Of a DNA stretch of 13,140 bases, positions 1 through 8,790 are shown piece by piece. Below the pieces are notes generated by a model. The model was not told where the DNA came from. It saw nothing but the letters and a program-made list of their open reading frames with translations, and did no database searches. Every line of letters begins with the position of its first letter. Position 1 is the first letter of the stretch. The stretch comes from Defluviicoccus vanus. GTDB lineage: Bacteria; Pseudomonadota; Alphaproteobacteria; Rhodospirillales; Defluviicoccaceae. The position numbers and the translations under genes are program-made. The stretch covers positions 3,259,431 to 3,272,570 of the forward strand of contig NZ_CP053923.1 of NCBI RefSeq assembly GCF_014672695.1, in the 5' to 3' direction.

Positions 1-873
1 TTCGACGGGAAGCTACAAAGCCAACGGAACGCGATCGTCGGCGATGATCTTGTCCAACTCGTCCTGCTCGGGGGCTTCCCCGAAGCGATCAGCCGTGACA
101 ATGAGCGGCGCCGGCAGGACTGGGCACGCTCCTATCTCACGTCGATCCTGACCCGCGATCTGCGTGACATCGCCGACGTTGAGAAGCTGACCGAGCTTCC
201 GAAATTCGTTCGGCTGCTGGCCGAGCATTCCGGTCAGTTGGTCAACTATTCGCAATTCGGCGGCGCGATCAACGTCAGTCACAAGACAGGGCAGCGCTAT
301 GTGGGCCTGCTCGAACAGGTGTTCCTGATCGCGACAGTACAGCCCTGGTTCACCAATGCACTGAAGCGGATCGTCAAGACACCCAAGCTGCATTTCCTCG
401 ATTCTGGCGTGCTGGCGGCCGCGCGCGGGCTCACCTCCGACAGGGTCCGGGCGGATCGCGGGACGTTCGGCGCGCTTCTGGAGAGCTTCGTGTTTTCGGA
501 GGTGCTGAAGCTGCTGACGGCCTCAGATCTGCGGCTGACGCCTCATCATTTCCGGGATCGGGACATGCGTGAGGTGGACATCGTGCTGGAGCGCGATGAC
601 GGGATGATTGCAGGCATCGAGGTGAAGGGGAGCGCCACGGTCAAGGCCGGCGATTTCTCGGGCCTGCGGGCCTTAGCCGAAGCCTGCGGCAAGCGCTTCG
701 CCTTCGGCGTCGTCCTGTATGACAGCACGGACTTCGTGCCGTTTGGTGATCGACTGGCAGCGGCGCCGCTATCATGCCTGTGGGGGCAACGCCATGAGGC
801 AGCATGGAAAGCCAAAGGGCCTAAAACGCCGATCGGAGCGATATATCAATACAGGACGGCAATCGATTGGTGA
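1..873 (+). CDS. AAA-family ATP-binding protein with DUF4143 C-terminal domain (5' end outside window)
   Basis: The frame is open from base 1, so 290 C-terminal residues are visible and the AAA domain with Walker motifs lies to the left of the window. The visible part resembles DUF4143: LGGFPEA near residues 23-29, then a helical block ending in TSILTRDLRDIADVEKL. A winged-helix-like stretch follows (SHKTGQRYVGLLEQVFLI), then KLHFLDSGVLAA, and finally EVDIVLE (about 191-197) and GIEVKGS (about 205-211). That last pair has the acidic/E-x-K arrangement of PD-(D/E)XK-like folds, but no nuclease activity is established for the family. These proteins are common accessory-genome ATPases of poorly known function. 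The end, PFGDRLAAAPLSCLWG, is where family members normally stop; about 26 further residues precede the TGA, perhaps read-through of a lost stop. No partner gene can be assigned. Confidence 0.85.
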   Translation, partial: FDGKLQSQRNAIVGDDLVQLVLLGGFPEAISRDNERRRQDWARSYLTSILTRDLRDIADVEKLTELPKFVRLLAEHSGQLVNYSQFGGAINVSHKTGQRYVGLLEQVFLIATVQPWFTNALKRIVKTPKLHFLDSGVLAAARGLTSDRVRADRGTFGALLESFVFSEVLKLLTASDLRLTPHHFRDRDMREVDIVLERDDGMIAGIEVKGSATVKAGDFSGLRALAEACGKRFAFGVVLYDSTDFVPFGDRLAAAPLSCLWGQRHEAAWKAKGPKTPIGAIYQYRTAIDW

Positions 874-928
874 GTCCGCCGAGGATAATAATGGCCCCAC
901 AAGAAACATCGTGGGGGACAAACTGGCA

Positions 929-1228
929 ATGAAGACATTCGAATTCCACCACCGTCTTATCGATTTCTACGCTCTATGCTCTCGGTATTCCAGGACCATT
1001 CGATCTGAAGATCCGAAGGCGGAGATCGATTGCCAATACGACGTTGGTCGTTTCTGGCCCGACGCCCTGCTGTCTATCAACCCTCGATTTCTTCAAAAAC
1101 CGACGGTCGATGAATGGGTGCGCGCCAGAGGCCCCGGGAAGAAGACGGAGGAGGCCACCGGGGCAAGCGATGATGGGAACGACGCAGACCAGCGATCGAC
1201 GACTCGAGCCAGCGAGCGCACAGCGTGA
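929..1228 (+). pseudogene. N-terminal remnant of a large DEAD/DEAH-box helicase
   Basis: From the ATG at 929, after a G-rich stretch at 912-917, the frame reads MKTFEFHHRLIDFYAL, then RTIRSEDPKAEID, GRFWPDALLSINPRF and TVDEWV. This order (F-x-x-H-x-x-L-I-D-x-Y, then I-R, then G-x-x-W-P-[DE]-x-L-x-x-[LI]-N-P-x-F and a V-D-E/L motif) recalls the extreme N-terminus of very long SF2 helicases of the DUF1998 class. In those, a V-x-x-G-x-L-x-P-x-C segment and the Walker A motif come next. Here similarity ends near 1126 and the frame runs into low-complexity residues with a stop at 1226-1228, so only about 66 codons are original. No helicase motif survives. The assignment rests on remembered family appearance, not on an alignment. 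It lies 55 bp downstream of the ATPase gene, same strand. Confidence 0.5.
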
Positions 1229-1229
1229 A

Positions 1230-1631
1230 ATAGCGCGTCCGCATGAAAGCGGCTCGCGGGTCGGCGTGCGTTTGCGTTTCGGGTCGGCCGCCGAGGTCAC
1301 CCACTACCTCCGCGCACTCACGGGCCTGCTCCTCGGCGCGAGCACCAAGGTCACCGCAACGCTGGTGACGGGCGCGCTTCGCGAAGATCTCACCGCCGAG
1401 GAGATCGCCGAGCGGCTCACACGCGGTGCCGTCCACAAGCTCCGCTTCGCGCTCCGACTCGGCGAGCACGCGATCGCCGTCGAGCTCGCGCTCCAGGCCT
1501 CGGAGCCGGGCGTCGTGGAGATCCGAGCGCCGTTCATGAGCGGCCTCGTCACCTCGCGCCTGTGGCTCCAGTCCGACGCCGACGTCCTCGCGCCCATCCC
1601 TCTGCTGGCGCTCCCGACGACCACCGAGGGG
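1230..1631 (+). pseudogene. Unrecognised coding fragment, truncated by IS21 copy 1
   Basis: Frame 3 reads about 134 codons with third positions almost all G or C and no stop until the IS boundary at 1632, a good sign of real coding sequence. The protein has amphipathic strands (RVGVRLRF, HAIAVELAL, GVVEIRAPF) and one charged helix (LREDLTAEEIAERLTRGAVHKL), an alpha/beta pattern with no motif I recognise. No convincing start or ribosome site is visible; the upstream 100 bp is a junction with the helicase remnant. Codon style (frequent CTC, GCG, CGC) resembles the DruE-like helicase to the right of the IS more than the ATPase to the left, suggesting common origin with that cargo. The downstream part is not present on the far side of the IS. 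Confidence 0.5.
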
Positions 1632-1657
1632 TGTCAACGGCGGAGCAATTCTGGGCC
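1632..1657. repeat. Terminal inverted repeat of IS21 copy 1, istB-side end
   Basis: It begins TGTCAACGGCGG and is the outer end of copy 1, next to the unrecognised fragment. It pairs imperfectly with the repeat at 4218-4243. Confidence 0.85.
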
Positions 1658-1702
1658 ACTGTAGCGGAGTCAAAGCAGGCCATTTGGGCGAGAGCGGTGC
1701 AA

Positions 1703-2635
1703 TCACGGCAAGGGGCCCGATCGGGCCCCTTGCCGTGCGTCGGCTTTGCCTCGGGGATCAGGGCTTGCTGGTTTTGCCGGTCTCGGGATCGACGGTCTCG
1801 GCGGTGGTCTGGTTTTGCTCCGCCCGATCGGCTGCGGTGGGGGACGACGACGTCCGGCGGATTGCTTCAACCGGTAGCTGTCGCCGTTCATGGTGAGGAT
1901 ATGGACGTGGTGGGTCAGGCGGTCGAGCAGCGCGCCGGTGAGCCGTTCCGATCCCAGCACCGAGGTCCAGTCCTCGAACGGCAGATTGGAGGTGACGAGG
2001 GTCGAGCCGCGCTCGTAGCGCTGGGAGAACACCTCGAACAGAAGTTCCGCCCCGGTCGGCGACAGCGGCAGGTAACCGAGTTCGTCGACGATGAGCAACA
2101 TCACCGACTGGAGATCGCGTTGCAGCTTCAGCAAGCGGCGCTCGTCACGCGCCTCCATCAACTGGTGCACGAGGGCGGCTGCGGTGGTGAAGGCGACGGT
2201 GAACCCCTTCTGGCAGGCGGCAAGAGCGAGGGCGAGCCCGACATGGGTCTTGCCGGTGCCACTGTTGCCGAGCGCGATGACGTTCTCCCGGCGCAGGATG
2301 AACTCGCAGCGGGCCAGCTCGAGCACCAGCATCTTGTTGAGGCTGGGAATCGCGGTGAAGTCGAAGGTGTCGAGGCTTTTGACCGCCGGGAAGCGTGCTG
2401 CCTTGATCCGCCGCTCGACCATTCGGCGTTCTCGGTCGATCAGTGCGAGTTCCACCAGGCGCAGCAGATAGCGGGGATGATCGACGCCGTCGCGTGCGCA
2501 TTCGCGGGCGATCTTGTCGTATTCCCGCAGAACGGTCGGCAGCTTCAACTGCTTGAGGTGATGCGCCAGCAGAACCTGCGGTGTGCCGCTTGTCGTTCCC
2601 GCCGGCATCGCATCAGCGCCCGCCTTGCCGGTCAT
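1703..2635 (-). pseudogene. istB: IstB-like AAA+ ATPase, copy 1, C-terminus frameshifted
   Basis: Helper ATPase of IS21 transposition; it forms an ATP-dependent assembly on target DNA and recruits and activates IstA. The Walker A motif GNSGTGKTHV, Walker B LLIVDELGYLPL, and the sensor/arginine region TSNLPFEDW with LTGALLDRLTHH are all intact. The G run at 1839-1843 has five bases where copy 2 has six, so the last roughly 30 residues are replaced by an arginine/proline-rich tail read through the IS palindrome, giving 310 instead of 292 residues. The ATPase core may still fold; loss of function is not proven. Its start overlaps the istA stop (ATGA), which implies translational coupling. Confidence 0.85.
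1704..1737. terminator. 34-bp perfect palindrome downstream of istB (copy 1)
   Basis: Each half reads CACGGCAAGGGGCCCGA and its exact complement follows with no spacer. As RNA it would form a very stable GC-rich hairpin just after the natural istB end, so it may stop istAB transcription or block read-through from outside. There is no U tract, so terminator is an inference. The same palindrome is at 9686-9719. Confidence 0.45.
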
Positions 2636-4129
2636 GCCGTTGTCCCGGGAACGAGAACGGCGTAGTCAGCCGCCGCCGTCATCCTGACGTCCATTTTCGG
2701 CAGATGTGGATAGGCCGTCAGGTCGAGCCGGGCCGGCCGCCGCTCGACGCGCGCCAGAGCAATCTGCTTGACCGCATCAAAGCCGATGACGCCGAGCCGG
2801 ATCGCTTCGCTGACCGCGCTCGCCACCATCTCCATCGGGATCGCCTCCATCAGCCGCAGCACCTGGATGAACTCCCGCCTGCCGCGGTTGCCCATGCGCG
2901 CCTCGAGGAGATGGCGCAGGTGCTGGAACGCCTCCGGCAGATCCCAGTCTTTCAGCGCCGCCGCCTGGTCGAGGGCATTCGGCTTCGTCTCGATCAGCGC
3001 CAGATAGTGCAGCGGCTCGAATACGAAGGTGCCCGTGCCATAGCAGCGACGATGCCGGGCGATCGCCTCGCCGGCACAAAGGATCACCACCTCGTCGACG
3101 AAGCCCTTCACCACAACATCCCGGAAGCCGTATGCCGTCGGTACCGAGTAGTCGTTGCCGCGGTAGCGGACCAGGGCGGTCGATGAGACACGGGCCGCCC
3201 GCTTCTCGCTCGGCTCCAATGGCACCGCCGGCAAATCCCGGAAGGCTTCGAGGTCGGCGACGAGACGCTCGCCGATGGTTTCGCCGTGGCGACCGGCGCG
3301 TTCGCCTCGTCGCTGCCGGCAGCGATCTTCCAGCATGGCATTGAGATCGTCGAAGCTTGCCGCCTGGGGGATCGGCGTCAGGAAGTTCGATCGAGCATAC
3401 TTCACCAGCCCCTCGACCTTGCCCTTGTCGTTGCCCTTGCCGGGACGGCCGAAGCGATCCTGGAACAGGTAATGGCTCTGCAGTTCCGTAAAGGCCCGGG
3501 TGCGCTCCCGCCTGCCGTCGCCGCAGATCTTCGCCACCGCGAGCGTCGTGTTGTCGTAAAGCACCGACAACGGCACGCCGCCAAAGAAGGCGAATGCCGA
3601 CACATGCCCGTCGAGGAAGGCTTCCGTCGTCTCCGCCGGATAGGCCTTCACGAAAGGAGTATCCGATTGCGGCAGGTCCATGCAGAAGAAGTGGATCTTC
3701 TGCCGGACGCCGCCGATCACGCCGATCGCCTCGCCAAAGTCGACCTGCGCATGACCGGACGGATGAGCCAGCGGCACGAAGGTCTCCCGCAATCTCCCCG
3801 AGCAACCCGGACGTAGTCCCTCACCACCGTCAGACCGCCGGCATAACCGTGCTCGTCGCGCAGTCGCTCGAAGATCCGCTTGGCCGAATGCCGCTGCTTC
3901 GAAGGCGCCGTCCTGTCGGCCTCGAGGATGGCGTCGATCACCGGCAGCAGCACCCCGAGCTTCGGCTTCTTCACCGGCTTCGTTCGCGTGTAGCCGGGCG
4001 GCAACGAGAACCGGCACATCTTCGAAACCGTCTCACGGCTCAGCCCGAACACCGGGCCGCCTCACGCCGGCTGTTGCCCTCGATGAAAACGAAATGCCGA
4101 ACGGCGGCGTAGACTTCCACGGCAAACAT
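2632..4129 (-). pseudogene. istA: IstA transposase, copy 1, two frameshifts
   Basis: DDE-type transposase of IS21. The expected start is the ATG at 4129-4127 (MFAVEVYAAVRH). The frame is lost at about codon 26, where copy 1 lacks one base near 4052 relative to copy 2, and again at the C4 run 3796-3799, a lesion shared with copy 2. Past that point the catalytic domain is readable to the stop: HAQVDFGEA (first Asp), LYDNTT (second Asp), KGNDKGKVEG (Glu). The C-terminal domain includes RYRGNDYSVP and RRPARLDLTAYPHLP. The N-terminal HTH (SRETVSKM) survives only in a short separate frame. Restoring both bases would give about 499 residues, the normal IstA size. With two breaks it is very unlikely to make transposase. 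Confidence 0.9.
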
Positions 4130-4217
4130 CCCCGGCCGCCCCCACAAAAAAAAGAGACAGCCTAACCACTGGCCAGATTTTACTCCGGCGCGGCAGCACC
4201 AATCACCGCCGCTACGT

Positions 4218-4243
4218 GGCCTAATTTGTCACCGCCATACACA
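4218..4243. repeat. Terminal inverted repeat of IS21 copy 1, istA-side end
   Basis: On the minus strand it begins TGTGTATGGCGG. It is followed inward by a second GGCGGTGA repeat, matching the left end of copy 2. It abuts the UvrD-like remnant. Confidence 0.85.
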
Positions 4244-4416
4244 GACTTCGAAGAACCCGCCCTGTTTGCGGAGCGAGCACGCCACGAGCGGCGCGTGCTC
4301 TACGTAGGCCTCACCGCGCGATGCGCGGCTTGATGCTGATTTCTCCCAAAGGATGTCGGCATCCCGCCATCGTCGATCTCGACCTCAACCACTGGCACGT
4401 GGAGAGCGTCCTATGA
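4244..4416 (+). pseudogene. C-terminal tail of a UvrD/PcrA-like SF1 helicase, frameshifted
   Basis: Directly after the IS the frame reads DFEEPALFAERARHERR then VLYVGLT, then shifts to MRGLMLISPKGCRHP and ends LNHWHVESVL. Joined by one extra C at 4311-4313 (ACC-CGC), the text becomes VLYVGLTRAMRGLM. This is the motif VI region of UvrD-type helicases (LxYVxxTRA), whose Arg contacts ATP, followed by a short C-terminal tail. Everything upstream is missing: on the other side of the IS there is unrelated sequence. The TGA at 4414-4416 overlaps the next gene's ATG (ATGA), so the two helicase genes were one translationally coupled operon. The identification depends on motif VI and its context and is fairly secure to superfamily level only. 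Confidence 0.7.
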
Positions 4417-7179
4417 GTAACGTGAACCTCCACAACTACGCCGATGAAGGTCGACTCGTCGATGCGGACATTGTCGGCTTCCTCCGCAAGAAGCTCGACA
4501 CAAGGGCGACAAGCTCGACTTCTCGAACATCGTCGAGGTGGCCGACGCCGTGCTCGACGCGCTCTTCGACGGCCGGTCGCCGGAGCAAGTGGCGGACGTC
4601 ATCGTCGAGCTGAGCCCCGCCGCCGACAAGGCGCTCGCGGCATGGTCGGATCGCGCGGGCGGCAAGGTCACGAAGGCAGAGAAATCCACGCGCAAAGCCA
4701 CCGTGCGCAAGCCCGCGCAGTCGACGCAACCGCCCCCGTTCATTGAGCGCGATCCGACGGGCGACGAGCGCTTCACGCCCACGCGCCTCGTGCGCCGCCT
4801 TCAGGAGGCTCTGCAGGGCTACATCGAGAGCGCCTACCCGCTGAACGATCCGACGCTGGTCCGCTCACGGCGCCGCCTTCTCGAAGAGGACGCTGGGGGC
4901 CATCTGCTCGCGCAGGAACCCTACATCGAGACCACCACGCGCTACGCGACTTCGAAGGCGGCCTACGTTGACATCGGGTTCACGTCAGAGATCGCGGGCT
5001 TCTTCTCGAAGCTCGCCAAGACCGCGTCGGTGCAGAGCACGCCGGAGGACGAGCGCACGGTTCTCTTCCCGTCGATCTACGTGCATCAGGAGCGCGCTTT
5101 CCGTGAGTTCCTTGTCGAGCGGAAGGACATCGTCGTCGCGACGGGTACGGGCTCCGGCAAGACCGAGTGCTTCCTCGTACCGATGCTCGGCTCGCTTTAC
5201 GACGAGGCAGTGCGCTCGCCCAGGACGTTCGAGCAGCCTGGCGTGCGTGCGCTGATCCTCTACCCGATGAACGCGCTGGTGAACGACCAGCTCTCGCGCC
5301 TGCGCCTGTTGCTCGGTGACCCCGCGGTCGCCGATGCGTTCACGGCGCTCGGCACGGACCGCCGCTTCCCGCGCTTCGGCATGTACACCGGCCGCACTCC
5401 GTACCCGGGACCGCGCTCAGCCTCGCGCGACGGCGAGCGCGTGAAGCCGCTGCTCGAGTACTACTTGGGCCTCTCGCCCGAGGTCGAAGAGCGCCTCCGT
5501 CGTCTGGGCCGCTATCCCGCAAAGGACCTCCAGGCCTTCTACGCGCAAAACGAGGCGCGCCGGCGGACCTACCAGAGCGGCAAGCGCGCCGGGCAGGAGT
5601 ACACAGACCACAACTGGCAGCGGCGCCTTCACACGGGCCTGAACGATCGCGAGCTACTCACTCGGCAGGAGATGGTACACGGAGCTGGCAGCCTCCCGGG
5701 CCATGCGCCCGATGTGCTCGTCACAAACTACTCGATGCTCGAGTACATGCTGATGCGCCCGTTCGAGCGTCCCGTCTTTGCCGAGACGAAGCGCTGGCTC
5801 GACCAGGACGGCACGCAGCTGCTACTGGTCCTCGACGAAGCGCACATGTACCGTGGAGCCAAAGGCGCAGAAGTCGCGTTCCTCATTCGACGCCTGCGTG
5901 CGCGTCTCGGCATCCACGATCGCCCTGAGAAGCTGCGCGTAATCGCCACGTCTGCCTCGCTCGGCGAGGGCGCGGTGGCGGTCGATGCAGTCAAGCGCTT
6001 CGCCGCAGATATTACCGGCAAGCGCCCTGAGAACTTCGAGGCTATCACAGGCACGCGCGAGGTTCCGACGCCTGCCAGCCCCGCTCCGAAGGACGTGGCC
6101 GACACGCTGGCCTCGCTCGACCTCGACGGCATCAACAAGGCGCTCGACGCGCCCATGCTTCGCGAGAAGCTCGCGCCGTTGCTACCGGCAAGCTTAACGG
6201 CCGACGCCAGCGAGAACGAAGTGCTCGCGGCCCTGCATGCGGCGTTGAAGAACAAGCCGTGGGTCAACCAGTTGGTGAAGGAAGCAGCTGGCCACGCCGT
6301 TGCGGTGAGCGAGCTCGCCCCGCGCGTGTTCCCGGACTACCCGGACGCGCGCCGCGCGCTGGAAGCGCTGCTCACGGTGTCCACGCTCGCGCGCATCAAG
6401 GCCGACGAGCCGGGCCTCGTGCCGACGCGCGTGCATGGTCTCTTCCGTGGCCTGCACGGGCTCTATGCCTGCGTTAACCCGCAGTGCGGCGGACGCCAGA
6501 GCGAGCCGGGTGAGCGGGCGATCCTTGGCAAACTGTTCACCACGCCGAGCGCGGTGTGTGACGCATGCGGCTGCCGCGTCTTCGAGATCGCGTCGTGCCG
6601 CGACTGCGGCAGTCCGTATCTGCTCGCGTACTCGCAAGAGGAGTCGCTCGACCGGCTCTCGTTCCTCTGGGGCGAGACGGAGGGCGCGCTGTTTCGCCTA
6701 CAGCTCCTGCCGAGTGCGCCGCGCTATACCGGGCGCACGGAGATCGTGCGGCTCCACCTGCGCACCGGCTACCTCGACACCGGCAATCGGTTCCCGGATG
6801 ACGAGGTCCGCAACCTAGCGCTCTGGCTCAACGGCGATGGCAAACGCGAGGCCTCGTTCGACCGCTGCGCCATGTGCCAGCCCTCGGCGAACGCGAAGAG
6901 CCGCATCCACGACTTCAGGACGCGCGGCGAGCAGCCCTTCACGGCGCTCATCGAGGCTCAGTTCGCCGAGCAGCCGCCGCAGAAGAAGGACCCACGTCTG
7001 CCAAACCACGGGCGCAAGGTGCTGGTCTTCAGCGACGGACGGCAGAAGGCCGCGCGCCTGGCACCCGCCCTCGAGCACAGCCACGCGCGTGATCTGTTCC
7101 GCCAGGTCGTCGCGCTCGCAGCCCACGAGCTTCGCGAGCAGGCTAGCATGTCGGCGATGCAGTACCTGTACCCGGCAGT
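4413..7179 (+). pseudogene. Large SF2 helicase of the DruE/YprA (DUF1998-associated) class, frameshifted and truncated by IS21
   Basis: The start MSNVNLHNYADEG at 4413 overlaps the previous stop. One base is missing near 4498-4502; beyond it the frame continues as KGDKLDFSNIVEVADAV and stays open to the IS. Visible in order: an N-terminal helical region, an EPYIETTTRY segment, Walker A ATGTGSGKTE (5138-5167), LILYPMNALVNDQ (Ia), LVTNYSMLEYMLMRP, DEAH (5834-5845), TSASLG (III, from 5948), and a cysteine-rich insertion from 6470 (CVNPQC, CDACGC, CRDCG, later CAMC) that probably binds zinc. VLVFSDGRQKAARLA (about 7020) opens the second RecA domain. The gene is cut at 7179 after MQYLYPAV; motifs V and VI and any C-terminal DUF1998 domain are gone. 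Full-length relatives usually exceed 1500 residues. DruE is the helicase of Druantia defence systems, but MrfA/YprA repair helicases share this layout, so the subfamily is open. Confidence 0.8.
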
Positions 7180-7205
7180 TGTGTATGGCGGTGACAAATT
7201 AGGCC
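7180..7205. repeat. Terminal inverted repeat of IS21 copy 2, istA-side end
   Basis: It begins TGTGTATGGCGG, with a second GGCGGTGA repeat about 24 bp further in. It marks the exact break in the DruE-like helicase. Confidence 0.85.
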
Positions 7206-7291
7206 ACGTAGCGGCGGTGATTGGTGCTGCCGCGCCGGAGTAAAATCTGGCCAGTGGTTAGGCGGTCTCTTTTTTGTGGGGGCGGCCGGGG

Positions 7292-8790
7292 ATGTTTGCC
7301 GTGGAAGTCTACGCCGCCGTTCGGCATTTCGTTTTCATCGAGGGCAACAGCCGGCGTGAGGCGGCCCGGGTGTTCGGGCTGAGCCGTGAGACGGTTTCGA
7401 AGATGTGCCGGTTCTCGTTGCCGCCCGGCTACACGCGAACGAAGCCGGTGAAGAAGCCGAAGCTCGGGGTGCTGCTGCCGGTGATCGACGCCATCCTCGA
7501 GGCCGACAGGACGGCGCCTTCGAAGCAGCGGCATTCGGCCAAGCGGATCTTCGAGCGACTGCGCGACGAGCACGGTTATGCCGGCGGTCTGACGGTGGTG
7601 AGGGACTACGTCCGGGTTGCTCGGGGAGATTGCGGGAGACCTTCGTGCCGTTGGCTCATCCGTCCGGTCATGCGCAGGTCGACTTTGGCGAGGCGATCGG
7701 CGTGATCGGCGGCGTCCGGCAGAAGATCCACTTCTTCTGCATGGACCTGCCGCAATCGGATACTCCTTTCGTGAAGGCCTATCCGGCGGAGACGACGGAA
7801 GCCTTCCTCGACGGGCATGTGTCGGCATTCGCATTCTTCGGCGGCGTGCCGTTGTCGGTGCTTTACGACAACACGACGCTCGCGGTGGCGAAGATCTGCG
7901 GCGACGGCAGGCGGGAGCGCACCCGGGCCTTTACGGAACTGCAGAGCCATTACCTGTTCCAGGATCGCTTCGGCCGTCCCGGCAAGGGCAACGACAAGGG
8001 CAAGGTCGAGGGGCTGGTGAAGTATGCTCGATCGAACTTCCTGACGCCGATCCCCCAGGCGGCAAGCTTCGACGATCTCAATGCCATGCTGGAAGAGCGC
8101 TGCCGGCAGCGACGAGGCGAACGCGCCGGTCGCCACGGCGAAACCATCGGCGAGCGTCTCGTCGCCGACCTCGAAGCCTTCCGGGATTTGCCGGCGGTGC
8201 CATTGGAGCCGAGCGAGAAGCGGGCGGCCCGTGTCTCATCGACCGCCCTGGTCCGCTACCGCGGCAACGACTACTCGGTACCGACGGCATACGGCTTCCG
8301 GGATGTTGTGGTGAAGGGCTTCGTCGACGAGGTGGTGATCCTTTGTGCCGGCGAGGCGATCGCCCGGCATCGTCGCTGCTATGGCACGGGCACCTTCGTA
8401 TTCGAGCCGCTGCACTATCTGGCGCTGATCGAGACGAAGCCGAATGCCCTCGACCAGGCGGCGGCGCTGAAAGACTGGGATCTGCCGGAGGCGTTCCAGC
8501 ACCTGCGCCATCTCCTCGAGGCGCGCATGGGCAACCGCGGCAGGCGGGAGTTCATCCAGGTGCTGCGGCTGATGGAGGCGATCCCGATGGAGATGGTGGC
8601 GAGCGCGGTCAGCGAAGCGATCCGGCTCGGCGTCATCGGCTTTGATGCGGTCAAGCAGATTGCTCTGGCGCGCGTCGAGCGGCGGCCGGCCCGGCTCGAC
8701 CTGACGGCCTATCCACATCTGCCGAAAATGGACGTCAGGATGACGGCGGCGGCTGACTACGCCGTTCTCGTTCCCGGGACAACGGCATGA
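7292..8790 (+). pseudogene. istA: IstA transposase, copy 2, one frameshift at a G run
   Basis: The start is placed at ATG 7292 (MFAVEVYAAVRH), as in other IstA proteins; an in-frame TTG lies upstream at 7274. The N-terminal part (HTH SRREAARVFGLSRETVSKM, then QRHSAKRIFERLRDEHG and VVRDYVR) is in frame 2. The catalytic part (RETFVPL, HAQVDFGEA, LYDNTT, KGNDKGKVEG) is in frame 1. One added base in the G4 run 7623-7626 would restore VRVARGRLRETFVPL and a 499-residue protein. I see no canonical X-XXY-YYZ slippery heptamer there, so a mutation or base-call error is likelier than programmed frameshifting, although both copies share it. The DDE residues are all present. The TGA overlaps the istB ATG. 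Confidence 0.88.

Larger units (their letters stand above)
1632..4243 (-). mobile_element. IS21-family insertion sequence, copy 1 (2612 bp)
   Basis: A complete element by its ends: it runs 5'-TG...CA-3' with imperfect terminal inverted repeats matching at 16 of 26 positions, and it carries istA and istB overlapping by ATGA. The end at 1632 holds tandem GCGGAG-containing repeats at 1640 and 1664 (24 bp apart), the multiple-terminal-repeat layout expected for IstA binding in IS21 elements. Boundaries were fixed by where identity with copy 2 stops. Compared with copy 2 there are at least six substitutions and three indels: A8 versus T6 at 4146-4153, one base missing near 4052, and one missing in the G run 1839-1843. 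No target-site duplication flanks it (gagggg on the left, gacttc on the right). Both genes are damaged, so this copy should not transpose on its own. Confidence 0.93.

Noticed and set aside
1562..2665. Long plus-strand frame opposite istB (367 codons), and its counterpart in copy 2
   Set aside because: It is antisense to the clearly recognised IstB and is a GC-rich shadow frame.
7600..7650. Programmed -1 frameshift in istA
   Set aside because: No canonical slippery heptamer or obvious downstream structure; IS21 istA is usually a single frame. Kept only as a minor alternative.
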